Assembly: GCA_963693085.1 (NCBI GenBank)
Contig: OY856409.1
Coordinates: forward strand, 1,616,607,711-1,616,671,710
DNA length: 64,000 nucleotides
Source: Alisma plantago-aquatica
Lineage: Eukaryota; Streptophyta; Magnoliopsida; Alismatales; Alismataceae
Reading direction: 5' to 3'
The translations under genes were made by a program, and so were the position numbers. The notes beneath the pieces were generated by a model. That model was not told where the DNA came from. It worked only from the letters and a program-made list of their open reading frames with translations, and made no database searches. Positions 22,860 through 34,281 of the stretch are shown in pieces (position 1 is the stretch's first letter; each line of letters begins with the position of its first letter).

Positions 22860-23302
22860 ATTATCTCAAAACCCTTTCTAGATTACAATTCTCATTTAAT
22901 GTCAAACATAAATTAAGATTGCAATCATTAATTTGTCAGTTTGGAAGCTTGCAGCGGTGTAACTCTTTACACCCAATTCTCCCTTATGACCATAACCATG
23001 GAGCCGATCCTTTTAGTGCTTTAAAAGCACCCAAGGATGTTCTTTTTGGTAGTCCAATGACTCTCATTAACATCTAACATATACCTTCTTGTCATGTCCA
23101 ATACATGAGAGACTTGCAGGTAGGTATATATATGTCCTCTCATCATATCCAATGCATATGAGATGACTTGATATCCTCTCATCATGTCCATTATATATGA
23201 GATAACTGGATATGCTCTCGTCATGTCCAATACATACGAGATAATGGGATAAGTACATAACATTGCATTCAGGATAGATCCAATTGCAAATGCATATGAC
23301 AT
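22860..23302 (-). pseudogene. Copia RT/RNase H connection with in-frame minisatellite
   Basis: The minus-strand frame at 23021-23302 begins SYAFAIGSILNAMLCTYP, the conserved segment after the Copia reverse transcriptase (usual form PYASAVGSLMYAMLCTRPD), and ends NESHWTTKKNILGC (usual form NPGxxHWxAVKxILKYL). Between these the normal single DISYALSVTSRYQ-like segment is present as about four tandem variants of a 13-residue unit (YPVISYIMDMMRG, YQVISYALDMMRG and so on), from 39-bp DNA repeats. The frame stays open across the whole array. RNase H further left is unreadable. Confidence 0.8.
23085..23250. repeat. 39-bp coding minisatellite
   Basis: Copies contain TCATGTCCA(A/T)TA followed by A(C/T)GAGATAA or ATGAGATGA and a CTCTC(A/G)TCATGTCC link. 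The period is 39 bp for the two cleanest copies, with one longer, more diverged copy near 23105-23150. It lies inside the pol remnant described at 22860-23302. Confidence 0.8.
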
Positions 23303-23639
23303 CTATTCCATGTGTTCCTATTCTTCATAAGAATTGAGACACTGGGCTCCTGAGAGACTAACTCCATGGAACATAGACAAGTTTTCTCTCATCGAGTCTT
23401 GCATGTTGAACCCTTTAGCATATTACAATGTATGTTCTTTTCTTAGGTCAAGAAACTATCGAAATCTACATCTATAGATCTCAATTCCTATCACATAGGT
23501 TGTCTTGCCTAAACCCTTCATATAGAAGGTGCTTCCAGTCAGATTTTAACATGTATAGGATAAGGACGTTATTATCCATCATCATGTGGAATATAAATAT
23601 GCTCTCACTAAATCATTTGTAATCACATATTTCATCTTC

Positions 23640-24047
23640 ATTCTAACTCAAGTCAAAATCTTTGACTATCTAGTCAAATTGAAGATTCTAGTTCTGACAT
23701 GCTTGTTTCAATCCACAGATTGACCTTTGTAGCTTATAGACTTTAATTGCATTATTGGATTTATAAAACCTTTAGGTTGTGTCACATGCAAATCCTCACA
23801 ATTATTCCAATTAAGGAATGTAGTTTTAACATCCATATGCCAAATCTTATAGTCTTACTAAGTGCAACAACAAGCATGATCCAAATGGATTTGACCATGG
23901 TAACTGGTGAAAGACTCCATCATGTTCAACACTTTGAACTAGTTTGAAACTCTTTGCAACCAGTTTACCTTTCCATGTTGGTCTTCTTACAAAGACCCAA
24001 ATGCACCCTATGGATTTTACCCCTTTAGGTGGATCCAGCAAGGTCAT
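23640..24047 (-). pseudogene. Copia reverse transcriptase remnant
   Basis: On the minus strand, 23847-24047 encodes DPPKGVKSIGCIWVF and KGKLVAKSFKLVQ, the conserved start of the Copia polymerase (usual form GCKWVFKxK...KARLVAKGFxQ). Further along, in another frame, HMDVKTTFLN and VTQPKGF match catalytic motif A (QMDVKTAFLNG) and the EGF motif. The rest of the polymerase is not readable. Confidence 0.85.
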
Positions 24048-24599
24048 ACATTGTTGGCTTACATGGAGTCCATCTTGGATATCATGACCTCAAGCCATTT
24101 CTCATGTTCTGGTCCCTCAATAGTTTCTAGGTAGGTTGTGGACTCATCATCTATGATCAACTTACCTCCTTTGTGAGTTATTAGATGTCATCATATTTCA
24201 AATTTAAGGCATGCTGTACTAGAACTATGAGTTAGGTGTGTTACATAAGGAACTTGAGGTTCCACAACAACTTGTGATTCTCATTGTTCCTAATGTACCT
24301 ATTTAGGTTCAATGTTTTCTTGTTTTTCCAAACATTTTGAGTTCTACTTTTACTCCCACTAATTCCTTTGGAACTAAGCTCCTCCTCAGGAATACAATTA
24401 TCCAAATTAACCAACAACTTTGTTGTTGGATTGGGATAAAAGTAATATTTTAACGAAATAACATTCTATGCAATTTTGTAGACAACACTTTTCAAGAAAT
24501 TATTTTCTTGTATAAGAATTCATCCCTAATCACTATAAAAGACATATCAGGACACCTCTCATGCCATATCTCTATGGTGTCTTTTGAACCAATTTAGAC

Positions 24600-25230
24600 A
24601 GTGCATTGTTTAGTGTAAGCATGTACCCAAAATAAATTAGAAGATCAGCTAGATTTTATTGATAATCTCACCATGACTAGTAAGGTGTGATTCCTTCTCA
24701 GTGATACACTTTCATGATACACTATGATTGTGTTTCAGGTGGAGTACATTGTGATACACTATCACGATCTCTCCAAAAGATCCTCAAACTCTTTGGTTTA
24801 AAATATTTCAACATTGATCACATCGAAGTATCTTAATACTTTTACCAAGTTAGTTATGTACATCATTTACGATCTCCTTGAACACTTCAAGAGATCCAGA
24901 CCTGTATTTCATTAAATACAAATTTCCATATCTACTGATAACATCAATAAATATAATGAGGTACTAATAACTACCTTAAACATTTATTTGAAAAGGTCTA
25001 TATACATCAGTATCTATAGGGTCTAATAGAATAGTAGCTCTCCCACTACATCTAGTGAAGATGCTTTTGTCATATTGCACCATGAATAAGATATGCATGT
25101 CCCTATTAGTTCAATAACCAAAAGAGTCTTGATAACCATCTTATGGATCCTAGAAATGCATTTGTCATTTATGTTATCTAGATAACAATGCTATAGGTAT
25201 TTAATGTTTGAGTCATAAAGTCATTCAATA
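24600..25230 (-). pseudogene. Copia integrase remnant
   Basis: In sense order: HCYLDNINDKCISRIHK (usual form HxRLGHINExRISxLxK, the zinc-binding region), MTKASSLDVVGELL, then YLIIFIDVISRYGNLYLMKY (usual form YFITFIDDxSRYGYVYLMKH) and SLEVFKEIVNDVHN. Catalytic residues are lost or unreadable and stops are frequent. Confidence 0.8.
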
Positions 25231-25399
25231 TATGTGTCATCACATATTTTTCTTTAGAACTATCACATATAGTTTGGGAGACACGTGGCATTAGCACAAA
25301 ATATCATATCATTTAAAATGCAACACATTGTTCTTGTCACACAAGACATATGATGTTTTCATCAATGGCAGACACATAATCACAATTCTCTAATTCTAT

Positions 25400-27640
25400 T
25401 ATGTGCCCATGAATGATAGTTTTCAAATGCAGAGGCAACAACCCTTGCTCCGCATAGTTCTAGATTACTTCTTCTTCTCAAATCCTAAAGTAGAGATCTC
25501 TATCTCCATCTTCTTCCTGAGATCCTTTATAAAGAGGACATTTCTTTCCAATGTCTAGACATTTCTTTCCTTAATCCATCAAGTGAAAAAGACATATTCC
25601 TTTTAACTTACTCTTCTCCATATATTGAGTGAAGAAGTCTTGGACTTTAGCTTAGCCTCAAATCACTTCTTGGCCTTGCCTTTGCCCTAGGACTCACTTT
25701 TGTTGATCACTATCACGGATTTGTCCTTCTTCATTCTTGCTTTGACATTAGAACGCCAAGCATTTAATAAACTGACAATATGATTCATGCAACACTTGCA
25801 TAATCATATCCATGGTCAACTCTTGACCTAAGAGAAATCTTCGTCAGTCCACATGCCCAATAATATTGAGCACATGGGGTCATATTGGATCTCCCTTTGT
25901 CAGTTTGCACTCTTACAACACTTTGGATACATTATACCTTGGTTGATTTACATGATTCTTAATATGTGTAACCATCTTGAGAATGTCCATGCTTTCATGT
26001 TGTTCATGCGACTCATAGTTCATACAACAAAGCATAAGATACTCAATGTCTATGGCATCATTGGCATGCTTTCAGTAAGCATCCATTTAGCCTTTAGGCA
26101 CATTTGGAGTGGGTTCCTATGGCTCTGGTCTTTTAAGGACATAGAGCTTTCTCTCATGATTGAGAACACTTCTCAAAGTCATAAACTAGATGTGTAAGAT
26201 TATCCCATTTTGTCCTTCTTAAGGACTTATTGCAATAAAATGTGTTTGTGTTTGACATTTGATTCTACAAAGAAATATTACATCTTTTTAAAACATTTTG
26301 ATTTGTTTGATTGGGTAAGTTACGATATTAGTTAGGTTTTTCATTAACTACCACTCCCACTATATGGTTCAAATTGATAACCCTCATGTATCAATATGGA
26401 AGATTGTAATGTATAATCTTCTAGTAGGCCAAGATCCACAATTAAGTCAATACCCAACCAACACTGGCACTCCTGACCAATTATTAAGGTAGGCAATGTT
26501 TGCCTATTGCATCTCATACAAATTTTGGATAGATGATATGTGCAACTTCTTGCCATAATTATATGCATGAATCTAAGCTTAGACACTCTAAGAATCACCA
26601 GTTAAGCCTGACCCAATATCTAACATGTTAGATATGCACCCTGTGAAGGCAGAACCTACATATCTACCATCACACTTTCACGAGATGGACGACGTACCAT
26701 GCGAGGGTGTAACCTATGCTTGGTCGATCAAGATTTTCATGTGTGTTTCTAATGGAAAGCATCTTAGATTTAATATTTTATGTGAGGGGTTTTGTATTTA
26801 TAAATACATATACTTTATCCAATCACCACATATATAGTAGGTATCATTACATGCTATATCCCACAGTAAAAACATGCAATAAACAAAAAGTGATGCTTAT
26901 GGCCATCCTAATGTAATTCCTTGAAGCCACAAAGAATTACCACAACCAAGGTCTACATCACATGTAGAAATCTATCTTTGATGAAGATCCATGCTTGTCA
27001 ATCTGGGTTGTTCCATTCAACCTTTGAACCAATCAACTCTCCTCCTGGCCGGTCATTTGGTCATCTCATCGGTTGTCTGGTTCTTCTATCCACCATTCAC
27101 TGGCTCCTCCAGTTGGTCAGTTGGATCCACCAGGTGATCAGTTTGGCTTGTCCTTATGGTCCTCCTCAGTCCTTCAGCCGACTGTCCTATCTCTGAGATG
27201 GTCAGTTGGCATTGTCAGAACATCTTTCTTCTTTTTCATAACATGAAAGTAAATTATCCTACTATTATGTGATTATAGAGAAACCTCGAGTTACATTTGA
27301 GGGGAGAAAGGGTAGGAAACAATTAACTTTATACTAGAAAGATAAGATAGAGCCTCAGTACGCCGATCGAGATAAAACATGATTAACCAACCATACAACC
27401 GTGCATAGATAATAGGGGTTATTGACCATAACCATGCTACACATCAACCGTCAAAACTTGCTTTTAGGGCGACATGTGTAAATTCAACATATATATATAC
27501 ATATATACATATACATATATATATATATAGTTTGGGATTATCATGGTATTGATTGGATAAGAAATTATTCACATTATATGCAATAATTAAATGATAAAAC
27601 CAAAATCCAATCATATCGATTATCCCGCAATATAGTAGAT
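25400..27640 (-). pseudogene. Copia gag region, heavily decayed
   Basis: Only the zinc-knuckle neighbourhood is recognisable: HWKRNCPLYK at about 25535-25570 on the minus strand, preceded by a Lys-rich stretch. Towards 27640 the sequence becomes leader-like and includes an AT microsatellite (27478-27531). No open gag frame remains. Confidence 0.5.
27478..27531. repeat. AT/ATATAC microsatellite
   Basis: About 50 bp of alternating TATATA and CATATA within the 5' leader of the Copia element. Confidence 0.9.
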
Positions 27641-27647
27641 TGGCGTG

Positions 27648-27659
27648 GCTCTAATACCA
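27648..27659 (-). other. Primer binding site, tRNA-iMet, one mismatch
   Basis: The minus strand reads TGGTATTAGAGC, differing from the initiator tRNA-Met complement by one C-to-T change. It abuts the 5' LTR start at 27661. Confidence 0.85.
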
Positions 27660-27660
27660 T

Positions 27661-29737
27661 TATTGGTAAATACGGCGCATATATAGGCAATGGAAAAAAA
27701 TATTGCCATATTCCACATAAACTAGCAGATCGTGTAAACAACTATATAATGGAAAGGATGATTTCGAGGATATACATAGTCTTGGAGCAAGTCTAGCGAC
27801 ATACTCCTCATCATTGTAGATGTGCAACTATTTTCTAGTTCCTCTTAGATGGCGTATGTGTAGCTCCTAGTCTTCACAGGAAATAGACTGCAACAACGTC
27901 TGCAGTGGCTCCAACGGTCTCTCCACAGACTGCAAGCTAATGTTGTCCTCCAAGTGGCAGACAATGGCCTCCCGCCTCTAGAGTAGTCCACGCGGACCAC
28001 CGAGAACTCCACATTGCGCTACAAGAACCAACGGGAAGGAATTGTCCCCTTCTATCGACATACTAGTTGCCGACATGCTCTCCCACAACTGATCCTTAAT
28101 TGTTCTCTCCCTTGCTATCCCTCCCTTTAACGGGTAGGACTTGCTTGGGTTCTCTATTGGTACCATAACTAGAGAGGACAACAATTGTCATAGAAACTGA
28201 TTCTCAATTGTGTGTGTTGAGAAGCCCCCAATACCCCTCTATTTATAGTGGTGGCCAGGGTCAGGGCTCCCAATCAGTGTGGGAGTAGAAGGGTCCAGAA
28301 TCATGAATGCTATAGAACCTGTGAACTATGAGATAGTTATCTCGTACATGAGAGGGTTGTCTCACGTAGTTTCCTATTTTAAAATTAATGCACAACATGA
28401 CGTCAACACTAATCCTTGATGCAATTGAGTTTCCCCGCAAACCACATCTTGCTCACATGAACTAGTCATCTCATGACCACAAACTGGTCATCTCACTCAC
28501 GTGAGATGGTCGTATCACGACTGTCGCACAAAATGGTCATCTCACTCACGCGATACAGTCTTCTTGTGCCCCAATTCTGGTAGAACTTAGTCAAATCAGT
28601 TTCTAATCAACCCGACACTCCATACAGTTAGTCCAACACTTAAACTTGATGATTCTGAGTCCAGTCAGTTGATCTATTGTTTAACTGAATACCTAAACAC
28701 ATTTAGCATTCAATATAAACACCATTAATGAATATACTCCTTTGATCCAAGTGTATCCTATGTGTGTGACCCTATAGGTCTAGAATTACATTGGTAGTGA
28801 ATGTCCATAACAAATTATGACATCACAAGTAAAGAAAAATGCCTAGTCACCCATCAATTCTACCCAAGTAATTTGGAAAGTTGGAGAACAACTTCAACCT
28901 ACAACCTGTGATTAGTGTTACCATGATCGTATAGTTCCTTTGTCTCTAAAATCCAGACCGAACTCAAGGGATGTAATCGTCATCCTCTCAATGTTCAATC
29001 CATGTTCCTTGAACTAGAGCAGACCATCTAAGATGCGTATGAGTTCACATATCACATATTGAACCACATCAATACAGATGTACAGTTCTCAATCTTGCTT
29101 ATCAAGAAACCTTGGATATCAAACTCATGTAGGAGGGACAAATCCCATCTACATCACTCACAATCAATCCCCAAGTGTTAAAGTGACCCAATCATCACCT
29201 TTATGGCAACCTGTATTGTAGGATTATGTTTGATGATGTCAAAGTATACCCAGTGACATGTGAGGTCTAAGAACCACAATCACCACTATCACTATGCGAG
29301 ATGATTCTGAATACCATTTCATGGTCTCCATGTATCACTCTCATGGTGGGTCTATCTGATACACTGTTCTCTAACATGTATCTTGTGAGTGACTTGATAT
29401 CATATATCATGACTAATGAGACTATGTCATCAGTCAACACACTCTAGTCTTATGTACTACTTTCATCTATTTTTGCTTCCATGTTAATATCCAACTAGGG
29501 ACATAACAAGAATGTATGTAATCTTAGCATCCATATGATCTCATTCTTCCAGTCACGTACTTGAGGACATACGTCGTCGACTAATATCATTCTTTAGACA
29601 TCTACTTATGTCTGTGTCAACATCTCATGATTGAGACAAACATAATAGATAGAATTACCTTTATTATTATCAAATAAAATATTTAATGCTACACTCTATT
29701 CATCATATGATTGGCTCTCTGGGCATACATACCAAAA
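27661..29737 (-). repeat. 5' LTR of Copia element
   Basis: Colinear with 20580-22755 and about 100 bp shorter through small deletions. The inner end is mutated (TATTGG for TGTTGG) and the outer end reads ACCAAAA for ACCAACA. TATA decamer at 28239-28248. Confidence 0.92.
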
Positions 29738-29742
29738 TATAG
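29738..29742. other. Target site duplication TATAG (right)
   Basis: Identical to 20575-20579. Confidence 0.9.
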
Positions 29743-30150
29743 AACCCTAAGTCATCAAGGAAATATCTAGAACACCAATTTTAGGTTAAGAATAATGTAT
29801 GTCAATACTTTTACATCAATTTTAGGTTAAGAATCAGTGCCACCGACATGGGTGTCAGTGATGCCAAATTGTTATTGTGATTCTCAGGGCCTTCTCAATG
29901 GCACCGATATGGATCTTGTTGCTTGACTTTCTTCTATGTTATCATATTTCTAGTGCATGCCAGTGGTAATGAGGATGGTTCTCAATGGTAACGACTTTTT
30001 CAATATATCAAAGTACTCAAAATGCAAAGAGCTTTCAATAGGTTCAGGTATAGAATGATAACTTCATACAAAAAACATGTTAATATATGACATTTATGCA
30101 ACAAGAGTCTAATAAGCTAGTTTTTCTTAATATGAATGAAAACACGTATC
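29743..30150 (-). repeat. Probable continuation of old Athila/Tat LTR
   Basis: AT-rich, non-coding sequence that would join 20574 if the Copia element were removed. It contains a short direct repeat (CAATTTTAGGTTAAGAAT at about 29777 and 29816) and GTGCCACCGACATG, similar to motifs at 10230-10330. It ends at the T-run of LINE A. Confidence 0.35.
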
Positions 30151-30985
30151 TTTTTTTGGGTAAGTCAAGAAGCACTTATATTCATCTTACCTTCCTATTA
30201 TAAGAAAATTCACATTCACAAATATTTCTTGTAGAACTAAACATGGTTGTTCTATTTCCATTACATGAATCTTGGTCAAAATATCCATGATCTTAGTGGT
30301 TTTACTTCCACAATTATAAATTTGTTTGGTGTTTTTATGGTGAATCTTAGCCAACAAGTTAGTATCTCTATTATTTTCTCTACAAGCAAATCTAACTTTA
30401 CTTTTCTCCCTCAACAACATCTGAATCTTTACAGTCTAATAAGCAAACTTTGGGTGTAAGCTATTATCCTCTTCTATAATCTTGGTCGCACCCATGCATT
30501 CTATTTTTGATACAATTTTTTTAAGCCCTTTTTTCTTTGCATATTTTAGAGCCATATCATTCTTGCTTTCTTAACTTATGTAGTATTTTTGGTTCTATAT
30601 TTCTTCCCATAAACCTCACACCAAGTTCAAGTACCATCATGAGCCACCAAATACAAAGTCACATTATTTTTTCCTATGGCTGCATCTATGTTAAGTTTTA
30701 TATAATCCAAAAGAGGTGGATCCCATGTTCCCAATCTACATTCCATCAAATTCATACCTTTGTTACCCAAGTCTTTTCATTAAGCTTCATCATCTTTTAT
30801 GTAGGAGATTTGTTGCTCATTTGACTTAATATTATTTTCAAACAAGTGATGGCTCCTTCATTGCCATATGTACTGTCTAGAAATTAGGAACTACTTGGAG
30901 TTGCATTTAGTTTTTGTCATATAATGATTGAACCATGCATTTGTATTAGTCATTCCAACTAAAATGTCCAAGTAACTGGCCTTAA
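30151..30985 (-). pseudogene. LINE A: 3' end with RNase H domain remnant
   Basis: This is the C-terminal RNase H-like (RVT_3) region of a plant L1-type LINE, needed to remove RNA during target-primed copying. Minus-strand fragments read DPPLLDYIKLNIDAAIGKNN (usual form WxPPxxGxxKLNxDGA) and FACRENNRDTNLLAKIHHKN (usual form RExNxxADxLA). Stops are frequent. The element ends at a T-run on the plus strand (30151-30157), that is, the A-tail of a minus-strand insertion, followed by the CTTACCCAAAAA-type 3' end common in plant LINEs. Its upstream parts lie at 34157-34281 and 44976-45860. Confidence 0.75.
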
Positions 30986-31049
30986 TATTTTTTTTTGAGT
31001 AGGTAAAATATCACTATAAACCAAAAAAGTATAGGGGTGACCCTGTATA

Positions 31050-31931
31050 CTATACAAGTGGGTATAACTCAACAAAACTCCACTGTCTCATAACCACATT
31101 ACCAATCCCAATCCAAATCTTAGACTTGGTTTTAAACACCACACCCAGATTATTTACAAAAAGATCAAACAGACACAGGGTATCCCTCTCACCCTTGCCA
31201 TGTACTCTGCAGTTCCTCTCATCACAAATGAGAAAACATAAACCAGCTAGACTCAAACCAGAAAAATGTTGCATCAGTGTTCTTTTCTCCACAATCCAGT
31301 AGATTACCTTGTCCATACTCGAAGGGGGGGAGCCGCCCCACCCCATCTTTAGACTCCACCTACAAAAAAGGTATTTGGTATACATGCACTTAAAGAATAG
31401 ATGGTTGTGAGTTTCTTCCTATCCCCTACATAAACTACAAACTAAAACTGAATCCATGCCCCAAACTCTAATTCTATCTAGAGTGGGTAATTTTTTAAGG
31501 ATACAATGATATAAGCAACATATCCATTTTGGGATATGGTATTTATGCCAGAGCACCTCATACCAAGGAACCTGTAGTGTATAGATGGAGATGGATGCCC
31601 AAGACTTGCTCCCAGCCTTCCTTAAAGACCAGCTCCCCATATCCAACACATACTCCATAGAGATAGATCTCCAACCTTTGGACATATCCCTCCAGGCCCT
31701 GGACAAGTTAGCACCATGAGGCAACTCAAGACTCTCCCCATATCTCTGTTTCATCCACCTTGTCCACAAGGAAGCATTATTCCTAAGAAAATGGTCAATC
31801 CTCCTGTAGGTAACCAAATAAACAATGACAGACATGATAGTGATATTAAGGCCACCTTCATTGTAGCTTCTTTGCATAGTTTCCCAAGAAAAAAACATGA
31901 TGTTTCCCACCCCAAATGAAGGATGAAGCAA
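31050..31931 (-). pseudogene. LINE B zinc-binding (zf-RVT) C-terminus
   Basis: This covers EGGLNI and SLWTRWMKQRYG, then PWYEVLWHKYHIPKWICCLY, SVLVCSLC and ETHNHLFFKC, the zf-RVT region with its Cys/His set. It is split by a stop near 31419; the remainder (31050-31385) reads LMQHFSGLSLAGLCFLICDERN, the usual WxxIWxERN-like end. Together with the preceding domains it shows a once full-length C-terminus. Confidence 0.82.
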
Positions 31932-32181
31932 TAGCTCTCATTTTATACAGAATGAAAGCCGAAATCACAACTTGATTACACCAGAATCTGACTTTGGGGG
32001 TAAGAACAGATCTCACCAGCACTAAGCGTCTAGCCAGCGATAAACGGAGGCCCATTCACTTAGCATCAGTTTCTCGGATGTTGTCAACACACATAGCAAA
32101 GTCCTGACCTTTCGCAACTCCCCTGCTAATAGGAATGCCCAGGTACTTTGTAGGGAACACGCCTATAGGAATCCTAGACAC

Positions 32182-32847
32182 CTACTTCAGTCTCCCTCTC
32201 CTTGAATCACAAGACCTAGACATGAAAATCTTAGACTTCAGCTCACTAATGAAGAGGTCAATAAGCTTCCTGAAAGTTTTCAACACCACTCGCAAGTGTT
32301 TCATCGAGTTCACTATCCCAGAGAGAAAAGAGAGGACATAATCGGTGAAAATGAGATGCGGGAGGATCTTTACACCTCCTTGCATAAATGTCTTCATCTT
32401 CTTCTCTATGATTGCATCATCTACCAATGTGGATAGGGACTCCATAACAAGGGTGATGATGGGAGGGGACAACGGGTCACCCTGCCTTAGATCATTAGTT
32501 GCTTTGAAAAAACCATAGGGAACACCATTAATGAGAACTGACAATGATTTGGATGACACACATTCCATGATCAAATCCACCCATCTCAAAGAGAACCCCA
32601 TCTCCAACATGATGTGTTTGAGGGCATCCCACCTGATGGGATCGTATGCCTTAGCAATGTCCAATTTAACACAGACTTTACGCGACCCAAATTTTGTACC
32701 AAAACCCAAGAGGAATTCAGACGCTAGCAGAGTACTATCTGATAGACTCCTTCCTTTCATGAAGGCTGATTGGGATGGGGAGATAATACCAGGAAGAATC
32801 TTCTTGAGTTTGTTGCTCAAAAGTTTGGCAATAACCTTGTACACCAC
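32182..32847 (-). pseudogene. LINE B reverse transcriptase core
   Basis: Readable motifs in order: KVIAKLLSNKLKKILPGIIS (5-24), QSAFMKGRSLSD (26-37), KLDIAKAYD with catalytic Asp63, NDLRQGDPLSP (118-128), and at 167-170 FTDY where active enzymes have F/Y-A-D-D. The second catalytic Asp is replaced by Tyr (codon 32338-32340), so the enzyme would be inactive even without the flanking stops. Confidence 0.88.
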
Positions 32848-32853
32848 GTTGCA

Positions 32854-33708
32854 TCAAGAAATAGGCCTCATGTCAGCTATAGAATTAACCATACTATTCT
32901 TTGGGATTGGCCTTAGGAAAGTGCGGTTAATGCTCCTCATCATTTTACCTCCCACCATGAACCACCTCACAACATTGCAGAGATCCACCTTAACCACCTC
33001 CCACATCTTTTTGAAGAAGAAAGCATTAAAACTGTCGGGGCCCGCTGCCTTCAAAGAGCCTATAGAAAATAGGGCTATTTTTATTTCCTCTTTGGAAACA
33101 TGACCACACAAATATCTATTCATTTGAACTGTAACCTGATGAGACGACAAGGTGTAGTAATGCTCAAGGCTATAATCAACTGAATTGTAAAGATTGGAGT
33201 AGAAGTGAACAACTTCATCAGCCACTTCCTTCGGGGACCTAGTGGATGATCCATCTTGTTTATGAAAAGTATGAATGAAGTCCTTCATATCATTCCTTTT
33301 GACAACAACATTGTAGATGCGAGTATTTCTATCTCCATCATGTATCCACTTCAGCCTACTTCCTTGCCAGAAGTAAAGTTCTTCAGCCTTCTCAAGTCTC
33401 AGAAGCCTTTTAGAGATGTCTTCCTCCTCCGAAATCAGCTGGCTATTCAAGGGGTCACCCCTTAGCTTCCTGGATACCTCCACATGCACCTCTGTTGCAT
33501 TAGACACAATGTTTCTGATGTTGGATAAACCCCTCACCCACTCTTTGAGAGAATTTGTGGTTCTTTTCATCTTCTCGGCCATAACATACAAAGGATTACC
33601 TATAACCCCCTCCTTCCAGACCTCATCAATAATTTTCTCATAGCTCGGCCATTCCATCCACCCATTGAAGAACCTAAATGGTTTCTTCTTGTGTAACTCA
33701 TGGGACAA
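32854..33708 (-). pseudogene. LINE B region between endonuclease and RT
   Basis: The open stretch contains RLRLLRLEKAEELYFWQGSR-like text (seen as LRLEKAEELYFWQGSRLKW), DGDRNTRIYNVVVKR and AAGPDSFNAFFFKKMW, the standard L1 linker (usual form WxxxGDxNTKFFHxxxxxR and KAPGPDGFxxxFFKxxW). It ends at PIPKNS and DMRPIS, the first RT motif. A stop or shift separates it from the next RT segment at 32847. Confidence 0.85.
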
Positions 33709-33881
33709 TTGAGCAAGCAGCCAGACATGATCACTATTAGGATGACCCCAAGTTTAACACACACTTGAGGGAACACATCAAGCCATGCTTCATTAATGAG
33801 AGCACGATCCAAATGACTTGAAATTCACTTATTAAGAACTTGCTTGTTCTTCCACATAACAATACATCCGTTCATGTTCAA

Positions 33882-34154
33882 CTAGATAAGATTAGTTGCG
33901 TCTACAACATCATTGAAGTGAGCCAAACAAGAGTCAGGAACTGGGATCCCACCTTTCTTCTCCCCTGCTTTTCTAATATGGTTAAAATCTCCCATAAACA
34001 TATGTGGTAGCTCCTTTTGGTTTGCCTCACTCATGGTTTCCCAGAGTGGCCTTAAGAATTCCCTTCCATACATCTTGTAAATAATTTCAACATCACAAAG
34101 CATGAATGGTAGTTTCGTTATTAAGGTTGCACCGTTCATACTTGTCGTTGTCAA
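33882..34154 (-). pseudogene. LINE B endonuclease, C-terminal part
   Basis: The frame includes KMYGREFLRPLWETM and HMFMGDFNHIRKAGEKKGG, the GDFN catalytic/metal-site motif and EKxGG tail of the APE-like endonuclease that nicks the target. The N-terminal half (catalytic Asn and Glu) is missing. A stop follows at 33882. Confidence 0.85.
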
Positions 34155-34156
34155 TG

Positions 34157-34281
34157 AGATGTTTAATTTTCCTTCCCTTGTTTATAAGTAAGCATTGTGA
34201 CTTACAATCCAAGAAAACATCTTCCCTCTTCTGGACAATTTGGTGTGCCATATCACCTCCCATTCTCTTGATGAGGTGATG
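34157..34281 (-). pseudogene. LINE A: zf-RVT fragment left of Athila/Tat insertion
   Basis: The minus strand reads SSREWEVIWHTKLSRRGKMF, then SWIVSHNAYL, a stop and TREGKLN, the zf-RVT entry (usual form WxxxWxxxxPxKxxxFxWxxxxxxLxTxxxL). It is in one continuous frame with REHEDIT from 44981 once the Athila/Tat element and one TGATG copy are removed. Confidence 0.78.
34277..34281. other. Target site duplication TGATG (left)
   Basis: Identical to 44976-44980. It lies within LINE A coding sequence. Confidence 0.92.

Larger units (their letters stand above)
20580..29737 (-). mobile_element. Decayed Copia element (tRNA-Met primed)
   Basis: This 9158-bp element has LTRs of 2176 and 2077 bp, a degenerate primer site, a polypurine tract and target duplication TATAG. 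Gag, integrase, reverse transcriptase and RNase H remnants occur in normal Copia order on the minus strand but are full of stops and shifts. The right LTR has lost its terminal TG (now TA). It is much older than the Sirevirus at 11761. Confidence 0.9.
30986..34155 (-). mobile_element. LINE B (L1-type), 5'-truncated, broken
   Basis: A single LINE ORF2-like remnant reads from the end of the endonuclease (34154) through reverse transcriptase to the zinc-binding C-terminus (31050), with an A-tail (plus-strand T-run at 30989-30997). The 5' end is cut inside the endonuclease, the usual result of incomplete target-primed copying. It appears to sit inside LINE A, between that element's zinc-binding region and RNase H. 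I could not find its target duplication. Confidence 0.75.

Noticed and set aside
32531..33103. 190-codon plus-strand frame as a gene
   Set aside because: It is antisense to the LINE B reverse transcriptase and linker; no domain is encoded.
30986..34155. Target duplication for LINE B
   Set aside because: Flanks at 30985 and 34156 were compared by eye and no convincing 7-20 bp direct repeat was found.
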